DNA of 64,000 nt from an uncultured Bacteroidota bacterium (GTDB taxonomy: Bacteria > Bacteroidota > Bacteroidia > Flavobacteriales > Flavobacteriaceae). Within the stretch, counting starts at the first letter, position 1. The number at the start of each line of letters is the position of its first letter. The notes under the pieces are model-generated. The model saw nothing but the letters and a program-made list of their open reading frames with translations, was not told the DNA's origin and did not search any database. Both the position numbers and the translations under genes were made by a program. The stretch spans positions 62,001 to 126,000 of the forward strand of contig CABXHU010000003.1 in assembly GCA_902512065.1 (NCBI GenBank). Reading direction: 5' to 3'. Shown piece by piece: positions 16,599 to 25,395 of the stretch.

Positions 16599-17867
16599 TT
16601 AATTAGTAATATTTATAGAACTGGCTTGGCCCATCCCAATAACCCTATCATACCTATATCCGTAACCTCTGTAATACACTAAAACCTTATAGTCATTTTC
16701 AGTTTCATCATAATTACCACTTACCCCGCCTTGATTAATTTCATCATAATCATTTACTACTACATACTTATAATTATAAAACCCTTGCTTTAGTTTTAAT
16801 TCCAATTTATGTGAATCTGAAGATTGACTATAAATCATTTTATATTCAGGCAGCATACTATAATTATTAAAACCTCCTACAACATATATTGACTCACCAG
16901 GCTGAGGAGTGCCGTTTTTTAATGAAAAATGAATGTTTACATAATCAGCTTCAATATCAGTGTCATCTGCATTTAACACTGTTGTTAAAAACCCTCCATT
17001 AATATCTGGATTATAGGTGTAGGATCTATTAATTCTAGGGTAATCTGAATAGAGATAATTATGATAAATTTCATAAAGATTAAATGATCTTACATTAACA
17101 TTTGCAGCTCTTATTTCTTTATTTTCAAAAAACAGATATTCATTGCCACCCCAGAAACTTGACTCCTGATCATACTTGAAAATAAGTTTAGAGCCAATAG
17201 TATATTGAGGCTTTAAATCACTTATTGAAGTATGTAAATTATTGTTTTGAATGATTAATGTTTTTATCGTGTTCTTTGGATTGTTTAATTGTATAGATAT
17301 TGGATTCACTTCAAATTCTATGGATTGCTTTGTGTTAATGTATGCTAGGTTTCTAAGCCTTTTGATTTGTGTTGGAACAGTTGAAAGACCTTCATAAACA
17401 ATAAATTTTCTGCTAAATACTAAATCCTGATACTCATCATAAATTCTTAAAATATAATTTCCAGATTTTGTAATTCTCATATCTTGATTTGGAATTTGAA
17501 GCTTATAGTGAGAGTATATTTGATAGGTATTAAATGAGGTCTTATAGTTTTGAATCTTAACATTATCAAATCCTCTTAGATATTCTGACTTAATTAATTG
17601 AGATCTAGACCAGTCAAAATTAAGTTGATCAATTGTATAGTAGTAATCTGCTTCTTCATTATTTAATACATCAAAATCAAGTGTAAATGTTTCGCCTAGT
17701 TTTATAATTGGAAGACTTATAGAATAATTTTCATTTGAAGTTTTGAAACCAACAGTTTTAATATAATCTGGCGGATTTAACTCTCTTTCAGCTTGACCAA
17801 ATATTGAATTGACAATTAGAAAATTAAGACAAATTCCAAGAATTGCAAACTTTGATAAATTAATCAT
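16599..17867 (-). CDS. Type IX secretion system plug protein (DUF5103)
   Basis: The 422 residues start with a signal peptide (about 1-24) and match the DUF5103 layout: an N-terminal beta domain opening with PPDYIKTVGF, the segment LNFDWSRSQLIKSEYLRGF, the central QSSFWGGNEYLFFENKEIRA-like region (written SSFWGGNEYLFF here), and a C-terminal carbohydrate-binding-like sandwich with YVVGGFNNY and YKYVVVND. In flavobacteria this family is described as the Plug that caps the periplasmic face of the SprA translocon. With porT at 188 it is the second T9SS component here. It is divergent from nqrA, an arrangement I recall as common in the group. Confidence 0.85.
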   Translation of the reverse strand: MINLSKFAILGICLNFLIVNSIFGQAERELNPPDYIKTVGFKTSNENYSISLPIIKLGETFTLDFDVLNNEEADYYYTIDQLNFDWSRSQLIKSEYLRGFDNVKIQNYKTSFNTYQIYSHYKLQIPNQDMRITKSGNYILRIYDEYQDLVFSRKFIVYEGLSTVPTQIKRLRNLAYINTKQSIEFEVNPISIQLNNPKNTIKTLIIQNNNLHTSISDLKPQYTIGSKLIFKYDQESSFWGGNEYLFFENKEIRAANVNVRSFNLYEIYHNYLYSDYPRINRSYTYNPDINGGFLTTVLNADDTDIEADYVNIHFSLKNGTPQPGESIYVVGGFNNYSMLPEYKMIYSQSSDSHKLELKLKQGFYNYKYVVVNDYDEINQGGVSGNYDETENDYKVLVYYRGYGYRYDRVIGMGQASSINITN

Positions 17868-17921
17868 ATAAAAGCGTTATATATTACTAGCTAATTTTCA
17901 CTAAAAATAATCAAAAAAATA

Positions 17922-17952
17922 TTGTAAAATCTTTAATATTGATTTACTTTTG
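17922..17952 (+). promoter_or_regulatory. Promoter of the nqr operon
   Basis: TTG at 17922-17924 and TACTTTTG at 17945-17952 are separated by 20 bases, a good Bacteroidetes -33/-7 pair. It leaves a 39-base leader region before nqrA at 17992. Confidence 0.6.
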
Positions 17953-17991
17953 CATCGAATAAAAAAACTGCATTAATTTTATTCTCCTACT

Positions 17992-19335
17992 ATGTCAAAA
18001 GACATTATTGTTATAAAGGGTTTAGACATCAATTTAGTTGGTGATGCCGAAAAGACTCTAGACATTTCAAAAGACAGCAAGTTTTATTCAGTTTATCCAG
18101 AAGATTTTCATGGAGTATACCCAAAATTAATAGTAAAGGCTGATGATAAAGTCAATGCTGGGGATGTACTATTTTATGATAAAAATGATGAAGAGGTAAA
18201 ATTTGTTTCGCCTGTTTCAGGTAAGATTTCTGAAATAAAAAGAGGTGAGAGAAGGAAGGTTATTTCTATTAACATTCTTGCAGATAAAAACATTGAGTAT
18301 AAAAACTTAGGTAAGTTAGATAGTAAAGCAAGTAAAGAAAAGATCGTTGAGTATTTTTTAAACGCTGGTCTATGGCCTTTTATAAAGCAAAGACCATATG
18401 ATGTGATAGCTAATCACAAGGTATCACCAAAAGCAATTTTTGTTTCGGGATTTTCATCAGCACCACTTTCTGCAGATTTAGATTTTATTTCTAAAGATTA
18501 TCAAGATAAGATTCAAATAGCAATAGATGTTTTATCAAAACTAACTGATGGAGAAATTCATATGTCAATTAGAAAAAACTCTGATTCCATTCTTTCTGAC
18601 TTAAAAAATATAATCATCCATAATGTTTCAGGACCTCATCCTGCAGGAAATGTAGGAACATTAATTAATAAGGTTTCACCTATTAATAAAGGAGAGGCGG
18701 CATGGACAATAGCTTTACAAGACCTTATTTTAATTGGATCTGTAATTGAGTCTGGTAAATTTTCTTCAGAAAGAATAGTGGCATTAGTAGGATCATCTAT
18801 TGATAATCCTAGATACATTAAAACAACTATTGGGTCTGAGATGTCAACAATTTTGGGTAAAGGAATTAAGGATAATAGTAGAATAATTTCTGGAAATGTG
18901 CTTACTGGAAAACAATCATCTATTAATGGCCATCTTGACTATTATAGCAATACTATTACAGCTATTCCTGAGGGAAATGATTATGATCTATTTGGATGGA
19001 CTAGACCAATATTTGATAAAATTTCAACTTCTAGAGCATTAACCTTTTCATGGCTTTTGCCAAACAAAAAATTTGATTTAAATACAAATACAAATGGGGA
19101 GCACCGTGCATTTGTTGTGACAGGCTCTTATGAAAAAGTTTTTCCATTGGATATATTTCCGATGCGAATATTAAAAGCATGTATGTATAATGATCTTGAA
19201 GAAATGGAGGCTTTAGGAATGTATGAGGTGGCACCAGAAGATTTTGCATTAACAGAATTTATTTGTGTTTCCAAGCAACCACATCAAGAAATTATTAGAA
19301 AAGGATTAGATGAAATGAAAAAAGAATTAGGATAA
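17992..19335 (+). CDS. nqrA: Na+-translocating NADH:quinone reductase subunit A
   Basis: NqrA is a peripheral cytoplasmic subunit of the sodium-pumping NADH:quinone oxidoreductase. The 447 residues show family features: the N-terminal IKGLDINLVGDA, the GVYPKLIVKADDKVNAGD biotinyl-like segment, GLWPFIKQRPYD, NVSGPHPAGNVGTLI, and the C-terminal GMYEVAPEDFALTEF. The TAATG junction with nqrB (one-base overlap) indicates tight coupling. The complex pumps Na+ while reducing menaquinone and is the first gene product of the operon running to at least 23983. Confidence 0.97.
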   Translation: MSKDIIVIKGLDINLVGDAEKTLDISKDSKFYSVYPEDFHGVYPKLIVKADDKVNAGDVLFYDKNDEEVKFVSPVSGKISEIKRGERRKVISINILADKNIEYKNLGKLDSKASKEKIVEYFLNAGLWPFIKQRPYDVIANHKVSPKAIFVSGFSSAPLSADLDFISKDYQDKIQIAIDVLSKLTDGEIHMSIRKNSDSILSDLKNIIIHNVSGPHPAGNVGTLINKVSPINKGEAAWTIALQDLILIGSVIESGKFSSERIVALVGSSIDNPRYIKTTIGSEMSTILGKGIKDNSRIISGNVLTGKQSSINGHLDYYSNTITAIPEGNDYDLFGWTRPIFDKISTSRALTFSWLLPNKKFDLNTNTNGEHRAFVVTGSYEKVFPLDIFPMRILKACMYNDLEEMEALGMYEVAPEDFALTEFICVSKQPHQEIIRKGLDEMKKELG

Positions 19336-20546
19336 TGGATATAAAATCAAGTTTACATCAGATAAAAGAAAAATTTAAAGGCAATAAGTTTGCTCCTGCA
19401 TTCAACGCCTTTCATACATTTCTTTATACTCCAAATGATGTAACTAAAGGCGGAACGCATATAAAAGCTGCCGATGATTTAAAAAGGACAATGAATATGG
19501 TTATCCTTTCACTTGTTCCTTGCCTTTTGTTTGGGATTTTCAATGCTGGCTATCAGCACTATGCAGCTATAGATGCAGCTAATGGAGTGATCAGAGAAGT
19601 TTCATTATTCGGAAATTTTATAAACTGGGAGAATTTTATATTGGGAGCAACCAAAGTGATTCCACTTGTGGTAGTCTCCTATGTTGTAGGTCTTACAGTT
19701 GAATTTATTTTTGCTGTGATTAAAGGGCATGAAGTTGAAGAAGGATATTTAGTTACAGGAATGCTAGTCCCATTAATAGTTCCAGTTGATTTGCCATTAT
19801 GGATGCTGTCGGTTGCAGTAATATTTGGTGTTGTCATTGGAAAAGAAGTATTTGGAGGGACAGGAATGAATATTTTAAATCCAGCACTGACCATTAGAGC
19901 CTTCCTGTTCTTTGCTTATCCAACTTGGATGAGTGGAGATAAAGTATGGGTTCATGGGGCTGTTGAAAGAACTGGCACACCTGAAGCAATTTCAGGAGAA
20001 ACGATATTAGGGTCTTATGCTCAAAACCAAGAAATTATGTATTCCCTTTATGATATGTTTATTGGTTTCATTCCAGGATCAGTTGGTGAGACTTCTAAAA
20101 TACTGATAATCTTTGGAGCACTGTTTTTAATTTTTACAAAGATTGGTTCATGGAGAATTATGTTAAGTACAATCCTTGGTGCTTTATTTATGGGCTTAAT
20201 TTTTAATCAGGTAGTTGATTTTGGTTGGATTACTGAAACTAGCAAATTCTATGGCTTAATGAATGTGCCTTTCTGGGAGCATTTACTAATAGGAAGTATT
20301 TTGTTTGGAGCTGTTTTTATGGCCACCGATCCAGTGACAGCTGCTCAAACATTAAAAGGAAAATGGATCTATGGATTTTTAATTGGGTTTATTTCAATTA
20401 TGATTAGAGTATTTAATCCAGCATATCCTGAAGGAGTATTTTTAGCAATATTATTAATGAATGTTTTTGCTCCAACTATTGATCATTATGTAATTGAAGC
20501 AAATATTAAGAATAGGCTTAATAGATTAAAAATAAAAAGTAGTTAA
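19335..20546 (+). CDS. nqrB: Na+-translocating NADH:quinone reductase subunit B
   Basis: NqrB is a multi-spanning membrane subunit carrying riboflavin and a covalently bound FMN. The 403 residues include the N-terminal FHTFLYTPNDVTKGGTHIKA, GKEVFGGTGMNILNPAL, and the flavinylation site in AISGETILGS, where the threonine should receive FMN from ApbE. FMATDPVTAAQT and the C-terminal PEGVFLAILLMNVFAPTID are also family-typical. Covalent FMN loading depends on the apbE gene at 24408, whose frame is broken in this sequence. NqrB overlaps nqrA by one base. Confidence 0.97.
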   Translation: MDIKSSLHQIKEKFKGNKFAPAFNAFHTFLYTPNDVTKGGTHIKAADDLKRTMNMVILSLVPCLLFGIFNAGYQHYAAIDAANGVIREVSLFGNFINWENFILGATKVIPLVVVSYVVGLTVEFIFAVIKGHEVEEGYLVTGMLVPLIVPVDLPLWMLSVAVIFGVVIGKEVFGGTGMNILNPALTIRAFLFFAYPTWMSGDKVWVHGAVERTGTPEAISGETILGSYAQNQEIMYSLYDMFIGFIPGSVGETSKILIIFGALFLIFTKIGSWRIMLSTILGALFMGLIFNQVVDFGWITETSKFYGLMNVPFWEHLLIGSILFGAVFMATDPVTAAQTLKGKWIYGFLIGFISIMIRVFNPAYPEGVFLAILLMNVFAPTIDHYVIEANIKNRLNRLKIKSS

Positions 20547-20548
20547 CA

Positions 20549-21301
20549 ATGGCAATTAATACAGATAAAAATTCATATACAATACTCTTTGCTATAGGTA
20601 TGGTAATTATTGTAGGGACACTGCTTGCTGCTATTGATTCTTCTTTAAAACAAAGAATAGAGACAAATAAAATTCTTGAAAAACAACAAAATATTTTATA
20701 TGCTATAGGTATGAACAATAATGAAGGCAATAGTGTGAGTTTTGTTTCAACAGATCAGGCGCCTTCTTTATTTGATAAGTATATAGTAAGTCAAATATAT
20801 ATTCAAGATGATAAAATAGTTGAGGATGATGAGGCGTATTTAATTGAAGTAAAAAAGGAAAAAACTCTTGCTAAAGACCCAACATACGATAGAAGACTTC
20901 CTTTATTTATTGCTGAAAAAGATAGTGTTAGATATTATGTTGCACCAATAAGAGGTAAAGGTTTATGGGATGCTATTTGGGCATATATTGCTATGGACGA
21001 AAACATGACAATTTTAGGAGCTTATTTTGATCACAAGGGTGAAACTCCTGGATTAGGAGCAAACATTAATCAAAGATTTTTTATGGATGATTTTATTGGT
21101 GAAAAGCTTCTAGATTCTAATGGTAATTTTGGAGGCATAAAAGTTTCTAAAAGTAATTTAGATCCTAGAAATGAAGATAAAGATGACCACGAAGTAGATG
21201 CAATTGCTGGCTCTACTATTACAGGAGATGGTGTCTCAGCAATGATTAAAAGTGATTTGAGATTATACATGTCATATTTTAAAAAATTAAAACAAGAATA
21301 A
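20549..21301 (+). CDS. nqrC: Na+-translocating NADH:quinone reductase subunit C
   Basis: NqrC has one N-terminal membrane helix (about residues 9-30) and a periplasmic FMN-binding domain, 250 residues in total. The flavinylation motif appears as AIAGSTITGDGVSAMI, with the second threonine the likely FMN attachment point. The conserved GLWDAIWAYIAMD and HKGETPGLGA segments precede it. It starts two bases after the nqrB stop. Like NqrB it needs ApbE for its cofactor. Confidence 0.97.
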   Translation: MAINTDKNSYTILFAIGMVIIVGTLLAAIDSSLKQRIETNKILEKQQNILYAIGMNNNEGNSVSFVSTDQAPSLFDKYIVSQIYIQDDKIVEDDEAYLIEVKKEKTLAKDPTYDRRLPLFIAEKDSVRYYVAPIRGKGLWDAIWAYIAMDENMTILGAYFDHKGETPGLGANINQRFFMDDFIGEKLLDSNGNFGGIKVSKSNLDPRNEDKDDHEVDAIAGSTITGDGVSAMIKSDLRLYMSYFKKLKQE

Positions 21302-21946
21302 ATGGGACTGTTATCAAAAAAAGATGCTAAGCTAATATTAGATCCATTATCAGATAATAATCCGATAACTATACAGGTTCTAGGGATTTGTTCTGCTTTA
21401 GCTATTACTGCTGAGCTAGAAGCATCTGTGGTAATGTCTGTAGCAGTGTTATTTGTTATGGGGGTAGGAAATGTGGTAATATCCTTAATAAGAAACATTA
21501 TTCCATCTAGAATTAAAATTATTGTACAATTAATTGTTATTGCAACCCTGGTAATTATTGTAGACTTAGTCTTAAAGGCATATGCTTATGAATTAAGTAA
21601 AACACTTTCTGTCTTTGTTGGACTTATAATAACAAACTGTATTATTATGGGTAGGTTTGAAGCTTTTGCTCTTGGAAATGGCTTATGGAGATCATTTCTA
21701 GATGGTATCGGTAATGCATTTGGTTATGCAATTATATTAATAATCGTAGGATTTTTTAGAGAACTATTGGGTGCAGGAACACTATGGGGCTATCCAGTAT
21801 TTGGAGATGCTATAGATAAGACAGGGTTATATGCTTGGGGATATGAGAATAACGGCTTTATGTTACTCTCACCAATGGCGCTAATTGTAGTTGGAATTAT
21901 TATATGGATACAAAGATCAAAAAGCACTCATTTAATTGAAGATTAA
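21302..21946 (+). CDS. nqrD: Na+-translocating NADH:quinone reductase subunit D
   Basis: NqrD is a six-helix membrane subunit, homologous to NqrE and arranged as its inverted partner in the complex. The 214 residues include [18 protein letters not shown], the cysteine of which is an iron ligand in the membrane cluster, plus [13 protein letters not shown] with the second cysteine, and [13 protein letters not shown]. It begins directly after the nqrC stop codon with no spacing. The N-terminal cytoplasmic tail is short. Confidence 0.97.
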   Translation: MGLLSKKDAKLILDPLSDNNPITIQVLGICSALAITAELEASVVMSVAVLFVMGVGNVVISLIRNIIPSRIKIIVQLIVIATLVIIVDLVLKAYAYELSKTLSVFVGLIITNCIIMGRFEAFALGNGLWRSFLDGIGNAFGYAIILIIVGFFRELLGAGTLWGYPVFGDAIDKTGLYAWGYENNGFMLLSPMALIVVGIIIWIQRSKSTHLIED

Positions 21947-21948
21947 AT

Positions 21949-22674
21949 ATGGAACATATAGAATTATTATTTAAATCTATTTTTATCGACAATATGGTAT
22001 TTGCCACATTCTTAGGGATGTGTTCATATCTAGCTGTATCAAAAAAAGTTTCTACTGCTAATGGTCTAGGGGCAGCTGTTATTTTTGTGTTAACTATTAC
22101 AGTTCCTTTGAACTGGCTTTTAGACACATATGTTCTACAAGATGGAGCAATGAAATGGTTAGATCCTAGTCTTGAAGAATATGATCTTAGCTTTTTATCC
22201 TTTATACTATTTATTGCTACAATAGCAACAATGGTTCAATTAGTAGAGATTATTGTTGAAAAATTTTCACCAGCCTTATATAATTCACTTGGAATATTTT
22301 TGCCTTTGATTGCTGTTAATTGTGCAATTCTTGGAGGTTCGTTATTTATGCAATCTAGGGAAATTCCATCTTTAGAATTAGCATTTACTTATGGAATTGG
22401 TTCTGGAATAGGTTGGTGGCTAGCAATTTTATCAATTGCAGCTATTAGAGAAAAAATAAGATACTCAAATGTACCATCACCTTTAAGAGGTCTAGGAATT
22501 ACATTTATTATCACTGGATTGATGGCAATTGGTTTTATGAGCTTTGGTGGAATGTTAACTGGGGGAGATGAAGCTCCAGAAGCTGCTGCAAAAGAAATAA
22601 TTTTAGAATCTGAAATTGATGATATAGAAGAAGGTGATCAAACGGTTTTAGATATAAATAAAGAAATTGAATAA
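21949..22674 (+). CDS. nqrE: Na+-translocating NADH:quinone reductase subunit E
   Basis: NqrE is the second six-helix membrane subunit. Key segments are [22 protein letters not shown] (cysteine ligand in GMCSYL), [17 protein letters not shown] with the other cysteine, and [17 protein letters not shown]. The protein has 241 residues against about 200 in proteobacterial NqrE. The excess is a C-terminal acidic tail from about residue 207 ([18 protein letters not shown] onward), rich in Asp and Glu and probably cytoplasmic. The stop is one base before the nqrF ATG. Confidence 0.96.
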   Translation: MEHIELLFKSIFIDNMVFATFLGMCSYLAVSKKVSTANGLGAAVIFVLTITVPLNWLLDTYVLQDGAMKWLDPSLEEYDLSFLSFILFIATIATMVQLVEIIVEKFSPALYNSLGIFLPLIAVNCAILGGSLFMQSREIPSLELAFTYGIGSGIGWWLAILSIAAIREKIRYSNVPSPLRGLGITFIITGLMAIGFMSFGGMLTGGDEAPEAAAKEIILESEIDDIEEGDQTVLDINKEIE

Positions 22675-22675
22675 G

Positions 22676-23983
22676 ATGTTATTAGAAGTTTCTATTTCAA
22701 AATCAATTATACTAGTAATAGGTATACTACTAGTAGTAACTTTATTATTAGTATTAATGCTATTATTTGTAAAGGAAAAATTATCTCCTTCGGGTCCTGT
22801 AAAAATTAAGATTAATGGAAAGAAAGAAATTGAGGTTGCATCAGGAGATTCATTGCTTACTACTCTTAGTTCTAAAAAAATATTTTTACCATCTGCTTGT
22901 GGAGGAGGTGGTACATGTATTCAATGTGAATGTCATGTCAACTCTGGAGGAGGAGAGGCATTACCTACAGAAACACCACATTTTACTAGGGGAGAACTCC
23001 AGTCTGGAGCAAGACTTGCATGTCAAGTAAAAGTAAAACAAGACATGGATATTAGTATACCAGAAGAAGTTTTTGGTATAAAGAAATGGGAGGCAACTGT
23101 TGTTAGAAATTATAATGTTGCATCATTTATTAAAGAATTTGTTGTTAAGATTCCTGAAGACATGGGATATAAGGCAGGGGGGTATATACAAATTGAAATT
23201 CCTGACAGTGAAATAAAATTTGCTGATATGGATATTACTGCACATCCAGAAGAGCACGATTCTCCAGATAAATTTAAAGCAGAATGGGATAAATTTAATT
23301 TATGGCCATTAGTAATGAAAAATTTTGAAATAGTAGAAAGAGCATATTCAATGGCATCATATCCAGCTGAAGGACGTGAGATTATGTTAAATGTAAGGAT
23401 AGCTACTCCACCATGGGATAGAGACAAAAATTCATGGATGGATGTTAATCCAGGCATAGCATCATCATATATCTTTTCAAAGAAACCTGGAGATAAAGTC
23501 ACGATCTCTGGACCGTATGGTGAATTCTTTATTAATGAATCAGATTCAGAAATGCTTTATGTTGGGGGTGGAGCAGGAATGGCTCCAATGAGATCTCATT
23601 TATATCATTTATTTAATACTTTAAAAACAGGAAGAAAAGTTACCTATTGGTATGGAGGAAGATCTAGAAGAGAATTATTCTACTTAGACCATTTCTATAA
23701 ATTAGAGAAAACTTTTTCAAACTTTAAATTTTATCTAGCACTTTCTGAACCACTCGAAGAAGATAATTGGAAGGTTAAGAAGGATCTTAACTCTGAGGGA
23801 GATGGTTTTGTAGGTTTTATCCATAATTGTGTTATTGAACACTATTTAAATCATCATGAATCACCTGAAGATATAGAGCTGTATTTTTGTGGACCACCAC
23901 TAATGAATCAAGCCGTTCAAAAAATGGGTGAAGATTTTGGTATTCCAGATGAGAATATCAGGTTTGATGATTTTGGAGGTTAG
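22676..23983 (+). CDS. nqrF: Na+-translocating NADH:quinone reductase subunit F
   Basis: NqrF takes electrons from NADH and passes them through FAD and a 2Fe-2S cluster. The ATG at 22676 gives 435 residues; a TTG at 22667 is in frame but less likely. One membrane helix (about 9-31) is followed by a ferredoxin domain with ACGGGGTCIQCECHV and ACQVKV supplying the four cluster cysteines. An FAD domain has RAYSMASYP, and an NADH domain has VGGGAGMAPMRSHL, YWYGGRSRREL and the final RFDDFGG. All are intact. Confidence 0.97.
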   Translation: MLLEVSISKSIILVIGILLVVTLLLVLMLLFVKEKLSPSGPVKIKINGKKEIEVASGDSLLTTLSSKKIFLPSACGGGGTCIQCECHVNSGGGEALPTETPHFTRGELQSGARLACQVKVKQDMDISIPEEVFGIKKWEATVVRNYNVASFIKEFVVKIPEDMGYKAGGYIQIEIPDSEIKFADMDITAHPEEHDSPDKFKAEWDKFNLWPLVMKNFEIVERAYSMASYPAEGREIMLNVRIATPPWDRDKNSWMDVNPGIASSYIFSKKPGDKVTISGPYGEFFINESDSEMLYVGGGAGMAPMRSHLYHLFNTLKTGRKVTYWYGGRSRRELFYLDHFYKLEKTFSNFKFYLALSEPLEEDNWKVKKDLNSEGDGFVGFIHNCVIEHYLNHHESPEDIELYFCGPPLMNQAVQKMGEDFGIPDENIRFDDFGG

Positions 23984-24007
23984 TCTAAGCATAAAAGTTT
24001 ATGACTA
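23981..24007 (+). promoter_or_regulatory. Possible hairpin over the denV start codon
   Basis: CATAAA (23990-23995) pairs with TTTATG (23998-24003), and TAGT (23981-23984) can pair with ACTA (24004-24007) across a 5-base bulge. The structure spans the nqrF stop and the ATG at 24001, so a terminating ribosome could open it. It is AT-rich and may be chance. Confidence 0.2.
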
Positions 24008-24411
24008 GAATTAATATTATATCTCCTTCAGAACTAACAGATCAACATTTAATTGCTGAATATAGAGAGATTTTTATGGTTGCAGGTTCTCTTAAACGTA
24101 CTTTAATTAGTAAAAATGGCTATCTTCAATCAAAGGTTCCTAAAGAATATACCTTAAATAGCGGACATGTTTATTTTTTTTATAATAAAGGAAAATATTT
24201 AAATAAAAGATACAGCTTGATTATTAAGGAAATGAAATTAAGAGGCTTTAATCCAGATAAGGGAAGAAAATTTCCTAAAGATATATTTATAAATAATAAT
24301 TTATATAATGATTGGTCTCCTAACCAAAACGATATAAAAATTATTAGACAACGTATATCAGAAAAAATAGCATTAAAACCCAACTGGTATAGGAAAACTA
24401 TAAGTAAATGA
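24001..24411 (+). CDS. denV: T4 endonuclease V-like pyrimidine dimer DNA glycosylase
   Basis: The 136-residue product resembles phage T4 endonuclease V (138 residues) along its whole length. T4 DenV cleaves the glycosyl bond of cyclobutane pyrimidine dimers and then the backbone. The start MTRINIISPSELTDQHLIAE carries Thr2, whose amino group is the nucleophile, and the catalytic Glu falls at residue 23 (AEYRE), with Arg3 and Arg22 also kept. T4 Arg26 is Met here. Later matches are NSGHVYFFYNKGKYL, KLRGFNPD, RISEKIALKPNWY. It sits between nqrF (17-base gap) and apbE (4-base ATGA overlap), so it is probably read in the NQR transcript. It would repair UV damage. Confidence 0.93.
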   Translation: MTRINIISPSELTDQHLIAEYREIFMVAGSLKRTLISKNGYLQSKVPKEYTLNSGHVYFFYNKGKYLNKRYSLIIKEMKLRGFNPDKGRKFPKDIFINNNLYNDWSPNQNDIKIIRQRISEKIALKPNWYRKTISK

Positions 24412-25395
24412 ATAGAATCTTTATTTTTCTTTTATGCATATTTTCTTGTAATCAAAACAATAAAATAACTCTTCAGGGATTAGAATTTGGAACTTCATAC
24501 TCTGTTCAGTATTTCTCAGAAAATCAAACAAATTTTTCTAATGAAATAGATAGCATATTTGGTTTAATAAATAGTTCTATGTCAACATATATTGATAATT
24601 CAATTATATCTAAGATTAATAGTAATGAATCTATTGAGGTTGATAATCATTTTATTAATGTATTTAATACTTCAAAAAAAATATTCAATAAAACAAATGG
24701 AAAATTCGATCCATCTGTAGGGGTATTGGTAAATTTTTGGGGTTTTGGTCCAAATTATATTAAAAAACCAATTGATTCACTAGAGTTTATTAACTTAAAA
24801 AAAACTTGTTGGATTTGATATGTTTGAAATTGATAATTCTAATCATATTATAAGACCAAAAAATTCATTTTTAGATTTTAATGCTATTGCAAAAGGATAT
24901 TCAGTAGATCTAATATCGGTTTTTCTGGAAAATAATGATATTAACAATTATCTTGTAGAAATTGGTGGTGAGATCAGGGTTAAAGGAATTAATTTATCAA
25001 AAAATGATCCTTGGATAGTAGGAATTGATGCTCCAAAATATGATATCACTCGGGAGATATTCAATACTACTGAATTAAAAAATTCAGCAATGGCTACTTC
25101 AGGTGTATATAGAAAATATAAAGTTGATTCCAAAGGAAATAGATATGCTCATATACTAGATCCTATTTCTGGATACCCAACAAAAACAAACATATTGAGT
25201 GTTTCAGTTATTTCAGATAATTGTATTGAATCAGATGCATATGCTACAGCATTGCATGCAATGAGTTTAGCAGAAATTGATATTTTTCTTACAATAAATA
25301 CCAATTTAGATGCTTATATAATTTATGAAAATGAAAAAAATGAAATTGTAGATAAGTCTTATAATAATTTCACTACTTCTTACAAACCGGAATAA
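24408..25395 (+). pseudogene. apbE: FAD:protein FMN transferase ApbE, frame interrupted at a run of eight A
   Basis: ApbE attaches FMN to NqrB and NqrC. The gene is in two frames: 24408-24818 (136 codons, lipoprotein signal LLCIFSC) and 24820-25395 (191 codons). The first frame runs INLKKTCWI then stops. Removing one A from the run at 24797-24804 restores KKLVGFDMFEIDN and gives one protein of 328 residues, normal for the family. All motifs are intact across both halves: NAIAKGYSVD, VEIGGEIRVKG, ATSGVYRKY, HILDPISGYP and SDAYATALHAM. Intact motifs favour a recent indel, a sequencing error, or rescue by slippage over decay. The 3' end overlaps the convergent methyltransferase gene by 23 bases. 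Confidence 0.85.

Noticed and set aside
22815-23030. Second plus-strand frame inside nqrF
   Set aside because: It lies wholly within the ferredoxin domain of nqrF in another frame and has no independent features.
24001-24411. Prophage remnant around the denV homologue
   Set aside because: No other phage gene, integrase, attachment site or compositional break is visible; only the single gene is phage-like.
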